In this document: positions 8,834-18,289 of the stretch, piece by piece | How the letters are laid out: each line of letters begins with the position of its first letter | Numbering within the stretch: the first letter of the stretch is position 1 | NCBI RefSeq assembly: GCF_030269515.1 | Contig: NZ_BSTM01000014.1 | Coordinates: 112,851-176,850 of the forward strand | DNA: 64,000 nt | Reading direction: 5' to 3' | From: Actinomadura sp. NBRC 104412 | Lineage (GTDB): Bacteria; Actinomycetota; Actinomycetes; Streptosporangiales; Streptosporangiaceae | Notes under the pieces: generated by a model | What the model saw: only the letters and a program-made list of their open reading frames with translations | What the model was told of the DNA's origin: nothing | The model's database searches: none | Program-made: the position numbers and the translations under genes

Positions 8834-10203
8834 GCACATCGGTGTCGTCCGCACTCGCGGCCCCGCCGCCGCCCACCCTGGAGGACTTCGGGCGCGACCC
8901 GTGGTGGCTGATCGGCGGCAAGGTGGTGGCGATCTTCGCCTTCCTCGTCGTCACCGTGCTGATGACGATGTGGATCGAGCGCCGGGTCATCGGCCGCATG
9001 CAACTGCGCGTCGGCCCCAACAGGGCCGGTCCGTTCGGCCTGCTCCAGGGACTGGCGGACGGGATCAAGCTGGCGCTGAAGGAGGACATCGTCCCGCGCC
9101 AGGTCGACAAGGTCGTGTTCGTGCTGGCCCCGATCATGTCGGCGGTCCCGGCGTTCATCTCCTTCGTCATCATCCCGTTCGGCCCGACGGTGTCGGTGTT
9201 CGGCCACCACACCGCGTTGCAGGGCACCGACCTGCCCGTCGCGGTGCTGCTGGTGCTGGCGATGTCGTCGATGGGCGTGTACGGGATCGTGCTGGCCGGC
9301 TGGTCGTCGATGTCGCCGTACTCGCTGCTGGGCGGGCTGCGCTCGTCCGCGCAGGTGATCTCGTACGAGATCGCGATGGGCCTGTCGTTCGTCGCGGTGT
9401 TCCTGTTCGCCGGGACGATGTCCACCTCGGGGATCGTCAACGCGCAGTCCGACCGCTGGTTCGTGCTCCTGCTGCTGCCCTCGTTCCTGGTGTACGTGGT
9501 CACGATGATGGGCGAGTCCAACCGGATCCCCTTCGACCTGCCCGAGGGCGAGGGCGAGCTGGTGGGCGGGTTCCACACCGAGTACTCGTCGCTGAAGTTC
9601 GCGATGTTCTTCCTGGCCGAGTACATCAACCTGACCACGCTGTCGGCCTTGGCCACCACGCTGTTCCTGGGCGGCTGGCGGGCCCCGGCGCCGATCTCCA
9701 CGGTCTGGGAGGGCGCCAACGCCGGCTGGTGGCCGGTGCTGTGGTTCCTGATCAAGACGGGGCTGTTCGTCTTCTTCTTCATCTGGCTGCGCGGCTCGCT
9801 GCCGCGGGTGCGCTACGACCAGCTCATGCGGCTCGGCTGGAAGGTGCTGATGCCGGTCTCGCTCGGCTGGATCCTGCTGGTCGCCACCATCCGCGCGCTG
9901 CGCAACGAGGGCCACGACATGCAGGAGATCGTGCTGTACTCGGCCATCGCGGTGGGCGTGGTGCTGGTCGCCACCCTCCTGTGGGAGACGCTGCGCGGCC
10001 GTGGCGGCGAGGAGCGCGAGACCGCCGTCCAGGGCGCGGCGGGCGGCCCCGGGGAGACCGGCGCGGCCGCGGCGGGCGGGTTCCCGGTGCCGCCGATGGA
10101 CGCCCCGCACTACCACGGCCGCAGCGCCGGCACGTCCCGGCAGGCCCCGGCGGCCACCACGAGCACGACCACGCGTGAGGAGGTCGGAAGTGGGAGTCAC
10201 TGA
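8830..10203 (+). CDS. nuoH: NADH-quinone oxidoreductase subunit H (cluster 1)
   Basis: Membrane subunit forming the quinone entrance and E-channel. 457 residues with about eight membrane helices. Key loops are present: GLADGIKLALKEDIVPRQ in the first cytoplasmic loop, and ESNRIPFDLPEGEGELVGGF plus HTEYSSLKF in the charged quinone-site loop. After the last helix (about residue 385) comes a ~70-residue Gly/Ala/Thr-rich cytoplasmic tail not found in shorter bacterial NuoH. ATGA start on the nuoG stop. Confidence 0.96.
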   Translation: MSTSVSSALAAPPPPTLEDFGRDPWWLIGGKVVAIFAFLVVTVLMTMWIERRVIGRMQLRVGPNRAGPFGLLQGLADGIKLALKEDIVPRQVDKVVFVLAPIMSAVPAFISFVIIPFGPTVSVFGHHTALQGTDLPVAVLLVLAMSSMGVYGIVLAGWSSMSPYSLLGGLRSSAQVISYEIAMGLSFVAVFLFAGTMSTSGIVNAQSDRWFVLLLLPSFLVYVVTMMGESNRIPFDLPEGEGELVGGFHTEYSSLKFAMFFLAEYINLTTLSALATTLFLGGWRAPAPISTVWEGANAGWWPVLWFLIKTGLFVFFFIWLRGSLPRVRYDQLMRLGWKVLMPVSLGWILLVATIRALRNEGHDMQEIVLYSAIAVGVVLVATLLWETLRGRGGEERETAVQGAAGGPGETGAAAAGGFPVPPMDAPHYHGRSAGTSRQAPAATTSTTTREEVGSGSH

Positions 10204-10735
10204 CTTCCTGAACCCGGTCAAGGGGTTCGGGGTCTCGTTCCACCAGATGTTCATGAAGAGCGAGACCGTCCAGTATCCCGAGGTGAAGAAGCCGACCGCG
10301 CCGCGCTTCCACGGACGCCACCAGCTCAACCGGTGGCCGGACGGGCTGGAGAAGTGCGTCGGCTGCGAGCTGTGCGCCTGGGCGTGCCCGGCCGACGCCA
10401 TCTACGTGGAGGGCGCGGACAACTCCGAGGAGGAGCGCTACTCCCCGGGCGAGCGGTACGGCCGCGTCTACCAGATCAACTACCTGCGCTGCATCCTGTG
10501 CGGGCTGTGCATCGAGGCGTGCCCCACCCGGGCGTTGACGATGACCAACGAGTACGAGCTGGCCGACGACAGCCGCGAGAGCCTGATCTACACCAAGGAC
10601 ATGCTGCTGGCGCCGCTGCGCGAGGGCATGGAGGCGCCGCCGCACGCGATGCGCCTCGGCGAGACCGAGGAGGACTACTACCGCCTCGGCCTTCAGCCGG
10701 AGACCGCACCGTCCGAAGGCGGTGAGGGCAAGTGA
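10190..10735 (+). CDS. nuoI: NADH-quinone oxidoreductase subunit I (cluster 1)
   Basis: Ferredoxin-like subunit with two [4Fe-4S] clusters (N6a/N6b) linking NuoG to NuoB. 181 residues. Both motifs are intact: CVGCELCAWACP and CILCGLCIEACP. The GTG start at 10190 reads VGVTDFLNPVKGF and has GTGAGGAGGTCGG upstream; it overlaps the end of nuoH by 14 bases. GTGA overlap with nuoJ. Confidence 0.95.
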   Translation: MGVTDFLNPVKGFGVSFHQMFMKSETVQYPEVKKPTAPRFHGRHQLNRWPDGLEKCVGCELCAWACPADAIYVEGADNSEEERYSPGERYGRVYQINYLRCILCGLCIEACPTRALTMTNEYELADDSRESLIYTKDMLLAPLREGMEAPPHAMRLGETEEDYYRLGLQPETAPSEGGEGK

Positions 10736-11670
10736 GCCCGGGCCAGACCGTCGTGGCGCAGGTCGCCGACGCCCAGCCGGGAGAGCCGTTCTTCTTCTGG
10801 GTGCTGGCGGTCGCGTCGGTCGCCGCCGCGCTCGGCATGATCTTCATGCGGCGGGCGGTGCACTCCGCGCTGCTGCTGGCGACGGTGATGCTGTCGCTGG
10901 CCGCGCTGTACGCGATCCAGGACGCGCCGTTCCTGGCGTTCGTCCAGGTGATCGTCTACACCGGCGCGGTGCTGATGCTCTTCCTGTTCGTGCTGATGCT
11001 CGTCGGGGTGAGCTCCACCGACTCGCTGGTGGAGACGATCCGCGGGCAGCGGCTGTGGGCCGGGATCGCGGCGCTGGGCTTCCTGGTCCTGCTGGGCGTC
11101 GGCTTCGGCGACGCGGCGCTGGGCGACTCGGCCGGGCTGCGCGAGGCCAACGCCGACGGCAACGTGGTCGCGCTGGCCCGGCTGCTGTTCGGCAAGTACG
11201 TGTTCGCGTTCGAGGCCACCAGCGCCCTGCTGATCACCGCGGCGCTCGGCGCGATGGTGCTGGCGCACCGCGAACGGCTCAAGCCCAAGCCGACGCAGAA
11301 GGACCTGGCGCGGCGCCGGTTCGCGTCCGGCGCCCACCCGGGCCCGCTGCCCGGCCCCGGCACCTACGCCCGGCACAACGCGGTCGACATGCCCGCGCTG
11401 CTGCCGGACGGCTCGGTGTCGGAACTGTCCGTCAACCCCGTCATCGCGGCCCGTACCGACACCATCGAGCGGCACGCCGACCTGTACGGCGAGACCGAGG
11501 AGCGCGCGGTGGAGGAGGACGTCGCCGCGGTGCGCGCGGTGACCGAGAAGTCCAAGCAGGCCGACGCCGAAGGCCGGGTCGTGAAGGCCGGGACGCCGGT
11601 GGCGGGCGACCGCGGCGGCGCCGGCGCCTCCGGCGGTGCCGGCGGCTCAGAAGGCGAGGCTGGTCAATGA
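10732..11670 (+). CDS. nuoJ: NADH-quinone oxidoreductase subunit J (cluster 1)
   Basis: Membrane subunit beside NuoK in the proton path. 312 residues, much longer than the ~180 of E. coli. Five helices occupy the first ~180 residues, with the conserved TM3 segment YTGAVLMLFLFVLML (pi-bulge helix). The remaining ~130 residues are a charged and then Gly/Ala-rich cytoplasmic extension. GTG start overlapping the nuoI stop; ATGA overlap with nuoK. Confidence 0.94.
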   Translation: MSPGQTVVAQVADAQPGEPFFFWVLAVASVAAALGMIFMRRAVHSALLLATVMLSLAALYAIQDAPFLAFVQVIVYTGAVLMLFLFVLMLVGVSSTDSLVETIRGQRLWAGIAALGFLVLLGVGFGDAALGDSAGLREANADGNVVALARLLFGKYVFAFEATSALLITAALGAMVLAHRERLKPKPTQKDLARRRFASGAHPGPLPGPGTYARHNAVDMPALLPDGSVSELSVNPVIAARTDTIERHADLYGETEERAVEEDVAAVRAVTEKSKQADAEGRVVKAGTPVAGDRGGAGASGGAGGSEGEAGQ

Positions 11671-11966
11671 GTCCGGGGCACTACCTGGCGCTCTCGGCGA
11701 TCCTGTTCACCATCGGCGCCGTCGGCGTGCTGGTGCGGCGCAACGCGATCGTCGTGTTCATGTGCGTCGAGCTGATGCTGAACGCGACCAACCTGGCGTT
11801 CGTCTCGTTCGCCCGGATGCACGGCAACCTGGACGGGCAGATCATCGCCTTCTTCGTGATGGTGGTGGCGGCGGCCGAGGTCGTGGTGGGTCTGGCGATC
11901 ATCATGACCATCTTCCGAACACGCAGGTCGTCGTCGGTGGACGACGCGAACCTGCTTAAGTACTGA
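11667..11966 (+). CDS. nuoK: NADH-quinone oxidoreductase subunit K (cluster 1)
   Basis: Three-helix antiporter-related membrane subunit, 99 residues. The two membrane glutamates needed for pumping are present: Glu35 (CVELMLNA) and Glu71 (AAAEVVVGL). Start ATGA on the nuoJ stop. Its TGA lies in TACTGATG, a sequence repeated at each unit border of the array that follows. Confidence 0.96.
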   Translation: MSPGHYLALSAILFTIGAVGVLVRRNAIVVFMCVELMLNATNLAFVSFARMHGNLDGQIIAFFVMVVAAAEVVVGLAIIMTIFRTRRSSSVDDANLLKY

Positions 11967-12125
11967 TGTTCGGGCGAAGCCCTGGGGGTCTGGGGGTCCG
12001 CCCCCAGAAAGTGCAGGTACTGATGGTTGGGCGAAGCCCTGGGGGTCTGGGGGTCCGCCCCCAGAAAGTGCAGGTACTGATGACTGGGCGTAGCCCTGGG
12101 GGTCTGGGGGGCCGTCCCCAGGAAG
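11959..12125 (+). repeat. Three tandem 57-bp repeats between nuoK and nuoL
   Basis: The borders TACTGATG recur at 11961, 12018 and 12075, exactly 57 bases apart, and the first border contains the nuoK stop. Each unit has a small hairpin GGGCGAAGCCC, then GGGGGTCTGG and a strong hairpin CTGGGGGTCCGCCCCCAG, then a spacer GTGCAGG. The third unit has diverged (GGGCGTAGCCC, GGGGGGCCGTCCCCAG). Period 57 is 19 codons. No cas genes and unequal spacer character rule out CRISPR. Confidence 0.9.
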
Positions 12126-12145
12126 ACCAGAGAGGTCCGGGATGA
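11966..12145 (+). CDS. Mini-ORF across the 57-bp repeats, bridging nuoK and nuoL
   Basis: A 59-codon open frame begins in the nuoK stop (TGATG) and ends in the nuoL start (ATGA at 12142-12145). It encodes three near-identical 19-residue repeats (motif GRSPGGLGVRPQ). Because the unit length is divisible by three, adding or losing units keeps the bridge open. Function of the peptide unknown; coupling is the evident effect. Confidence 0.35.
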   Translation: MFGRSPGGLGVRPQKVQVLMVGRSPGGLGVRPQKVQVLMTGRSPGGLGGRPQEDQRGPG

Positions 12146-14052
12146 AAGCGGAAGGCATCCAGTCGCTGGCCTGGCTTCTGATCGCGTTGCCGGCGGCGAG
12201 CGCGGCGATCCTGCTGCTGGGCGGCCGCCGCACCGACCGGTGGGGGCATCTGCTCGGCGTGCTGACGCCGCTGGCCTCCTTCGCGCTGGGCGCGGCGATG
12301 TTCGCCCAGATGCTCGGGTACGGCGCCGAGGAGCGCCGCCGCACCGTGCACCTGTGGGAGTTCCTGAACGTCGGCTCGTTCAAGGTCGACATGGGCCTGC
12401 TGGTGGACCCGCTGTCGATCAGCTTCGTGCTGCTGATCACCGGGGTGGGGTCGCTGATCCACATCTACTCCATCGGCTACATGGAGCACGATCCCGACCG
12501 GCGCCGGTTCTTCGCCTACCTCAACCTGTTCGTGGCGGCGATGCTGCTGCTGGTGCTGGGCGACAACTACCTGGCCATGTTCATCGGCTGGGAGGGTGTC
12601 GGCCTCGCCTCGTACCTGCTGATCGGGTTCTGGCAGTACAAGCCGACCGCGGCGACCGCGGCCAAGAAGGCGTTCGTCGTGAACCGCGTCGGCGACATGG
12701 GCTTCCTGATCGCGATCATGCTGATGTTCGCCACCTTCGGGACGGTCGGCTTCGAGCAGATCCTGGGTGAGGGCGCCGAGCACGCCGGGGCGGCCGCGCG
12801 GCTGAGCACCGGCACCGCCACCGCGCTCGGGCTGCTGCTCCTGCTCGGCGCGTGCGGCAAGTCCGCGCAACTGCCGTTGCAGTCCTGGCTGCTGGACGCG
12901 ATGGAGGGCCCGACCCCGGTGTCGGCGCTCATCCATGCCGCGACCATGGTGACCGCGGGCGTCTACCTGATCGTCCGCTCCGCGCCGATCTTCGAGATGG
13001 CGCCGGACGCGCAACTGGTGGTGACCATCGTGGGCGCCGCCACGCTGCTGGCCGGTGCGATCATCGGTACCGGCAAGGACGACATCAAGAAGGCGCTGGC
13101 CGGCTCCACCATGTCGCAGATCGGCTACATGCACCTGGCCGCCGGGCTCGGCAAGGCCGGGTACGCCTTCGCCATCGCGCACCTGATCGCGCACGGCTTC
13201 TTCAAGGCGGGCCTGTTCCTGGGCGCCGGGTCGGTCATGCACGGCACCAACGACGACGTGAACATGCGCCACTACGGCGCGCTGCGCGGGCTGATGGCGG
13301 TCACCTGGGCCACCTTCGGGCTCGGCTACCTGGCCATCATCGGGTTCCCCGGGCTGTCCGGCTGGTTCACCAAGGACGGCATCATCGAGGCGGCCTTCGA
13401 GAAGGGCGGCACGTCGGGCGCCGTCCTCGGCACGTGCGCGCTGATCGGCGCGGGCATCACCGCGTACTACATGTCGCGGGTGATGTTCATGACCTTCTAC
13501 GGCAAGGAACGCTGGGAAGAGGGCGTCCACCCGCACGAGTCGCCGAAGGTGATGACCGTCCCGCTGATGCTGCTGGCGGTCGGCTCGGTGTTCGCCGGCG
13601 GGTTCCTGGTGCTGGGCGGGTTCTCCGAGTTCCTCGCCCCGGTGGTGGGCGTGGCCGAGCATCACGGCTTCCAGCCGATCACCGGTCCCGGGGTCGCCAC
13701 GTTCGTGCTGATGCTGATCGGCGTCGGCATCGCGTGGCGGCAGTACGGCGCCCGCCCGGTGCCGCGCGAGGCCCCCGCGGGCTCGTTCGTCACCGTCGCG
13801 GCCCGCAAGGACCTGTACGGCGACGCGATCAACGAGTCGCTGCTGATGCGTCCGGGCCAGTGGCTGACCCGGCTCGCGGTCTGGTTCGACGGCCGCGGCG
13901 TCGACGGCCTGGTCAACGGCCTGGCCGCCGGTATCGGCGGCACGTCGGGCCGTGTCCGCCGCATCCAGACCGGGTTCGCCCGGACCTATGCCCTCTCCAT
14001 GTTCTGCGGCGCTGCGGTCATCGTGGCGGCGCTCCTGGTGGTGAACGTCTAA
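12142..14052 (+). CDS. nuoL: NADH-quinone oxidoreductase subunit L (cluster 1)
   Basis: Distal antiporter-like proton-pumping subunit with the long lateral helix. 636 residues. Pump residues visible: TM5 glutamate in WEGVGLASYLLIG (about residue 150), the lysine in GACGKSAQLPLQSW (about 240), and the His-rich HAATMVTAGVYL segment. A cytoplasmic loop and the C-terminal lateral helix region end with a final anchor helix. The ATG overlaps the stop of the mini-ORF; a GAGAGGTCCGGG ribosome site precedes it. Confidence 0.97.
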   Translation: MKAEGIQSLAWLLIALPAASAAILLLGGRRTDRWGHLLGVLTPLASFALGAAMFAQMLGYGAEERRRTVHLWEFLNVGSFKVDMGLLVDPLSISFVLLITGVGSLIHIYSIGYMEHDPDRRRFFAYLNLFVAAMLLLVLGDNYLAMFIGWEGVGLASYLLIGFWQYKPTAATAAKKAFVVNRVGDMGFLIAIMLMFATFGTVGFEQILGEGAEHAGAAARLSTGTATALGLLLLLGACGKSAQLPLQSWLLDAMEGPTPVSALIHAATMVTAGVYLIVRSAPIFEMAPDAQLVVTIVGAATLLAGAIIGTGKDDIKKALAGSTMSQIGYMHLAAGLGKAGYAFAIAHLIAHGFFKAGLFLGAGSVMHGTNDDVNMRHYGALRGLMAVTWATFGLGYLAIIGFPGLSGWFTKDGIIEAAFEKGGTSGAVLGTCALIGAGITAYYMSRVMFMTFYGKERWEEGVHPHESPKVMTVPLMLLAVGSVFAGGFLVLGGFSEFLAPVVGVAEHHGFQPITGPGVATFVLMLIGVGIAWRQYGARPVPREAPAGSFVTVAARKDLYGDAINESLLMRPGQWLTRLAVWFDGRGVDGLVNGLAAGIGGTSGRVRRIQTGFARTYALSMFCGAAVIVAALLVVNV

Positions 14053-15642
14053 ATGGAAGACTTTCCCTGGCTGAGCGTCCTCATCGCGGTGCCCGCGGTG
14101 GGAGCGCTGCTGGTGGCCTTGCTGCCGCGGGCGCGCGAGTCGCTGGTCAAGCAGGTCGCGCTGGCGGTCTCGCTGCTGGTCGCGGCCGGGACGATCGCGA
14201 TGGCCTCCGGTTTCGAGACCGGCGGGCCGCGGTTCCAGTTCGCCGAGCAGTACTGGTGGATCCGGCAGTTCGGGGTGCACTGGGCCGTCGGGGTGGACGG
14301 CGTGGCGCTCGTCCTCATCCTGCTGTCGGTGGTCCTCGTCCCGCTGGTGATCCTGGCGTCCTGGAACGAGGCGGACCGCTCCGGCGGCGTCGGCGTCCCC
14401 GCCAAGCGCAGCGTCAACACCTATTTCGCGCTGCTGCTGACGATGGAAGCGATGATGATCGGCGTCTTCGCGGCGACCGACGTCTTCCTCTTCTACGTCT
14501 TCTTCGAGGCGATGCTGATCCCCGCGTACTTCCTCATCGGGTCGTACGGCGGCGCCCAGCGCTCCTACGCGGCGGTCAAGTTCCTGCTGTACTCGCTGCT
14601 CGGCGGGCTGCTGATGCTGGTCGCGGTGATCTGGCTGTACCCGCTGTCGGCCGCGTCGCCGAGCGAGGGCGGGCTGGGCCGCGGCACGTTCCTGTTCACC
14701 GAGCTGACCCGGCTGGACATCGACCCGACCACGGCCAAGTGGCTGTTCCTGGCGTTCTTCGTCGCGTTCGCCATCAAGGCGCCGATGGTGCCCGTCCACA
14801 CCTGGCTGCCGGACGCGGCGCAGCAGGCGCCGCCCGGCGCGCTGGTCCTGATCGTCGGCGTGCTGGACAAGGTCGGCACGTTCGGGATGCTGCGGTTCTG
14901 CCTGGAGCTGTTCCCCGGCGCCGCCGAGTGGGCCACCCCGGTCGTGCTGGGCTTCGCCGTGCTGAGCGTCATCTACGGCGCCGTCCTGGCGATCGGCCAG
15001 GTCGACCTGAAGCGGCTGGTCGCCTACACCTCGGTCTCCCACTTCGGGTTCATCGTGCTGGGCGTGTTCGCGATGACCAGCCAGGCGCAGTCCGGCGCCG
15101 CGCTGTACATGGTCAACCACGGCTTCTCGACCGGCGCGATGTTCCTGCTGGTCGGCTTCATGATCGTGCGGCGTGGCTCGGCGCGGATCGACGACTACGG
15201 CGGCGTCCAGAAGGTCGCGCCGGTGCTGGCCGGGACGTTCCTGGTCGCCGGGCTGTCCTCGCTGTCCCTTCCCGGGCTCTCGCCGTTCGTCTCGGAGTTC
15301 CTGGTCTTCACCGGCACCTTCGCCCGCTACCGGGTGCCCGCGATCATCGCGACGGTCGGGATCGTGCTGGCCGCGATCTACATCCTGTGGATGTACCAGC
15401 GGACGATGGGCGGTCCGCTCCGCATCCCGAGCGGAGCGGGGGACGACTTCCCGGACCTGTCCGGACGAGAGAAGTGGGTGATCGGCCCGATCATCGCGAT
15501 CATCGTGGTGATGGGCTTCTTCCCGCAGCCGGTCCTGAACGTGATCAAACCCTCGGTGGAGCAGACGCTGGTCAGGGTCGACCAGCGCGACCCGGCGCCG
15601 GAGATCGCCGGTACCGCCGTTGAGAACGGAGCACGCCCATGA
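14053..15642 (+). CDS. nuoM: NADH-quinone oxidoreductase subunit M (cluster 1)
   Basis: Antiporter-like proton-pumping membrane subunit, 529 residues. TM5 glutamate in FYVFFEAMLIPAYFLIG and TM7 lysine in FAIKAPMVPVHTWLPDAA are conserved, as is KRLVAYTSVSHFGF. Starts directly after the nuoL TAA and overlaps nuoN by ATGA. Confidence 0.97.
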   Translation: MEDFPWLSVLIAVPAVGALLVALLPRARESLVKQVALAVSLLVAAGTIAMASGFETGGPRFQFAEQYWWIRQFGVHWAVGVDGVALVLILLSVVLVPLVILASWNEADRSGGVGVPAKRSVNTYFALLLTMEAMMIGVFAATDVFLFYVFFEAMLIPAYFLIGSYGGAQRSYAAVKFLLYSLLGGLLMLVAVIWLYPLSAASPSEGGLGRGTFLFTELTRLDIDPTTAKWLFLAFFVAFAIKAPMVPVHTWLPDAAQQAPPGALVLIVGVLDKVGTFGMLRFCLELFPGAAEWATPVVLGFAVLSVIYGAVLAIGQVDLKRLVAYTSVSHFGFIVLGVFAMTSQAQSGAALYMVNHGFSTGAMFLLVGFMIVRRGSARIDDYGGVQKVAPVLAGTFLVAGLSSLSLPGLSPFVSEFLVFTGTFARYRVPAIIATVGIVLAAIYILWMYQRTMGGPLRIPSGAGDDFPDLSGREKWVIGPIIAIIVVMGFFPQPVLNVIKPSVEQTLVRVDQRDPAPEIAGTAVENGARP

Positions 15643-17216
15643 GCGTCACCACCCCCGTGAGCCTCGTCCTCACGCAGGCGGCGCCCGACATCCCCGCACC
15701 GCACATCGAGTACGGGCAGCTCGGCCCGATGCTGCTGGTGTTCGGCATCGCCATCGTCGGCGTGCTGATCGAGGCGTTCGCAGGCCGCGGGCTGCGCTTC
15801 CCGTTGCAGGCGGGGCTGGCCTTCATCGGCCTCGCGGCCGCGTTCGTGTGGACGATCGCGCTGGCCTGGCGGGACAAGCCGCACCACGTGGCGGCCGAAG
15901 GCGCGCTGGCGGTGGACGGGCCCACGCTGTTCCTACAGGGCACGATCCTGGTGCTGGCGCTGGTCAGCCTGCTGCTGATCGTCGAGCGCAGGCAGGTGCA
16001 CTTCGCCGCGCAGGCGTCCGCGCTGCCCGGCAGCGAGGCCGAGCAGGAGACGCACGCGGCCGGTCTGGCGCAGACCGAGGTGTTCCCGCTGATGACCTTC
16101 GCGGTCGCCGGGATGCTGATGTTCCCCGCGTCCAACGACCTGCTCACCATGTTCGTGGCGCTGGAGATCCTGTCGCTGCCGCTGTACCTGCTGTGCGGCC
16201 TCGCCCGCCGCAGGCGGCTGCTGTCGCAGGAGGCCGCGGTCAAGTACTTCCTGCTCGGCGCGTTCTCCTCGGCGTTCTTCCTGTACGGGGTGGCGCTGCT
16301 GTACGGCTACGCCGGCTCGGTGCGGCTCTCGGTGATCGCCACGCAGATCCAGCGGGAGGCGGGCAGCGAGCCGCTGCTGCTGGCCGGGGTGGCGCTGCTG
16401 TCGGTCGGGCTGCTGTTCAAGCTGGGCGCGGTGCCGTTCCACATGTGGAAGCCGGACGTCTACCAGGGCGCCCCCACCCCGATCACGGCGCTGATGGCGT
16501 CCTGCACGCTGGTGTCGGCGTTCGGCGCGCTGCTGCGCGTGTACTACGTCGCGCTGGAGAACCTGCGGTGGGACTGGCGGCCCGCGCTGTGGGGTGTGGC
16601 CATTCTCACCATGGTGGCCGGGGCGGTCATCGCGATCACCCAGACCGACATCAAGCGGATGCTGGCCTACTCCTCGGTCGCGCACGCGGGCTTCCTGCTC
16701 ACCGGTGTGGTCGCCACCTCCGAGTCCGGTCTGTCGGGCACGCTGTTCTACCTGGCGGCCTACGGCTTCACCACGATCGGTGCGTTCGCCGTGGTCACCA
16801 TGGTGCGGGACACCGCCGGCGAGGCCGCGCACCTGTCCCGCTGGGCGGGCCTGGGACGGCGGGCCCCGCTGGTCGCCGGGGTGTTCGCCTTCTTCCTCCT
16901 GGCGTTCGCCGGTATTCCGCTGACCAGCGGGTTCACCGGCAAGTTCGCGGTGTTCTCGGCGGCCGTGCAGGAGGGCGCGACCCCGCTGGTGATCGTCGGT
17001 GTGCTGTCGTCGGCGGTCGCGGCGTTCTTCTACGTCCGGGTGATCGTGGTCATGTTCTTCAGCGAGCCGGAGGCGGACGGCCCGTCGGTGGTCGTCGGAC
17101 CGGCCACCGCGGCAGCGGTGGTGCTCGGCGTGACGGCTACTGTTGTACTGGGTGTGCTCCCCCAGCCCGTCCTGGACCTGGCGGGGCATGCCGCGTCACA
17201 ACTGTTCGTCCGGTAG
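15639..17216 (+). CDS. nuoN: NADH-quinone oxidoreductase subunit N (cluster 1)
   Basis: Third antiporter-like pump subunit, 525 residues. Glutamate in FVALEILSLPLYLLCG, lysine in LFKLGAVPFHMWKPDVYQGA, and the lysine helix KRMLAYSSVAHAGF are present. Last nuo gene of the first cluster. 29 bases separate it from the polyprenyl synthase with no terminator, so that gene probably belongs to the same transcript. Confidence 0.97.
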   Translation: MSVTTPVSLVLTQAAPDIPAPHIEYGQLGPMLLVFGIAIVGVLIEAFAGRGLRFPLQAGLAFIGLAAAFVWTIALAWRDKPHHVAAEGALAVDGPTLFLQGTILVLALVSLLLIVERRQVHFAAQASALPGSEAEQETHAAGLAQTEVFPLMTFAVAGMLMFPASNDLLTMFVALEILSLPLYLLCGLARRRRLLSQEAAVKYFLLGAFSSAFFLYGVALLYGYAGSVRLSVIATQIQREAGSEPLLLAGVALLSVGLLFKLGAVPFHMWKPDVYQGAPTPITALMASCTLVSAFGALLRVYYVALENLRWDWRPALWGVAILTMVAGAVIAITQTDIKRMLAYSSVAHAGFLLTGVVATSESGLSGTLFYLAAYGFTTIGAFAVVTMVRDTAGEAAHLSRWAGLGRRAPLVAGVFAFFLLAFAGIPLTSGFTGKFAVFSAAVQEGATPLVIVGVLSSAVAAFFYVRVIVVMFFSEPEADGPSVVVGPATAAAVVLGVTATVVLGVLPQPVLDLAGHAASQLFVR

Positions 17217-17245
17217 CGCGCCGGCAGTCCGGTAGGGGGTCTTGG

Positions 17246-18289
17246 GTGAGTGAAGCTTTCGGCGGAGGCCCCGGAGGACGGTCGTTGAGGGGAGGGGGCG
17301 TGCCCTTCGACCTCTCCGTCGACGAGGCGCTCGCGGCGGCCGTCCAGGAGCGGCTCGGCGCCATCGAGGCCGTCCTGCTCGACGCCGTGCACAGCGACGA
17401 TCCGCTGCTCGCGGAGGCGTCCAAGCACCTGGTGGAGGCGGGCGGCAAGCGGTTCAGGCCGACGCTGGTGCTGCTGGCCTCCCACTTCGGCGACCCCGCG
17501 GCGCGCGGCGTCGTGGAGGCGGCGGTGGTGGTGGAGCTCACCCATCTGGCCACGCTGTACCACGACGACGTGATGGACGAGGCGACGGTGCGCCGCGGCG
17601 AGCCCTCGGCCAACTCCCGCTGGACCAACACCGTCGCCATCCTCACCGGCGACTACCTGTTCGCCCGCGCGTCCGACCTGCTCGCCGACCTCGGCCCCGA
17701 GGCGGTGCGGATCCAGGCCCGCGCGTTCTCCCGGCTGGTGCGCGGCCAGATCCAGGAGACCGTGGGTCCCGCGCCCGACGCCGACCCGCTCAAGCACTAC
17801 CTCCAGGTGGTGGCGGACAAGACCGGCTCGCTGATCGCCGTGTCGGGCCAGTTCGGGGCGCTGCTGTCGGGCGCGCCCACCCATGTGGTGGACACCGTCA
17901 CCTCGGCCTGCGAGAAGATCGGCGTCGCGTTCCAGTTGGCGGACGACGTGCTCGACATCGCCTCCGACACCGAGCAGTCCGGCAAGACCCCCGGTATCGA
18001 CCTGCGGGAAGGGATCCGCACCCTGCCCGTCCACCACGTTCTCGCGGGCATCGGGTCGGGTCCGGACGACGCGCGGCTGCGCGCCCTGCTCGACCAGGAC
18101 CTCACCGACGACGCGCTGCACGCCGAGGCGCTGGCGCTGCTGCGCGCACACCCGGCCATGGAGCGTTCACGGTCCGACCTGCGCCGCTGGGCCGAGGACG
18201 CCCGCGCGGAACTGCTCACGCTGCCCGACATCCCGGCGCGTGCCGCGTTCATCGGGCTGTGCGACTACGTGGTGTCCAGGACGGGCTAG
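17246..18289 (+). CDS. Long-chain polyprenyl diphosphate synthase
   Basis: Trans-prenyltransferase that extends farnesyl or geranylgeranyl diphosphate with IPP; beside nuo it most likely makes the menaquinone side chain. 347 residues from this GTG. First Asp-rich motif YHDDVMDEATVRRG, second QLADDVLDI, plus GGKRFRPTL and the SANSRW/LTGDYLFA region. A second GTG at 17300, preceded by GGGGAGGGGG, gives 329 residues and is an equally good start. The stop overlaps the end of the convergent cvnD gene by 4 bases. Chain length cannot be read reliably from sequence. Confidence 0.9.
   Translation: MSEAFGGGPGGRSLRGGGVPFDLSVDEALAAAVQERLGAIEAVLLDAVHSDDPLLAEASKHLVEAGGKRFRPTLVLLASHFGDPAARGVVEAAVVVELTHLATLYHDDVMDEATVRRGEPSANSRWTNTVAILTGDYLFARASDLLADLGPEAVRIQARAFSRLVRGQIQETVGPAPDADPLKHYLQVVADKTGSLIAVSGQFGALLSGAPTHVVDTVTSACEKIGVAFQLADDVLDIASDTEQSGKTPGIDLREGIRTLPVHHVLAGIGSGPDDARLRALLDQDLTDDALHAEALALLRAHPAMERSRSDLRRWAEDARAELLTLPDIPARAAFIGLCDYVVSRTG

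Noticed and set aside
11959..12125. Three regular repeats could be read as a short CRISPR array.
   Set aside because: The units are identical throughout with no unique spacers, translate in frame, begin with the nuoK stop sequence, and no cas gene is nearby.
11956..15120. Very long minus-strand open frame opposite nuoL-nuoM, and similar ones opposite other nuo genes.
   Set aside because: These are shadows of high third-position GC in the real genes; products are His/Arg/Gln-rich low-complexity sequence.
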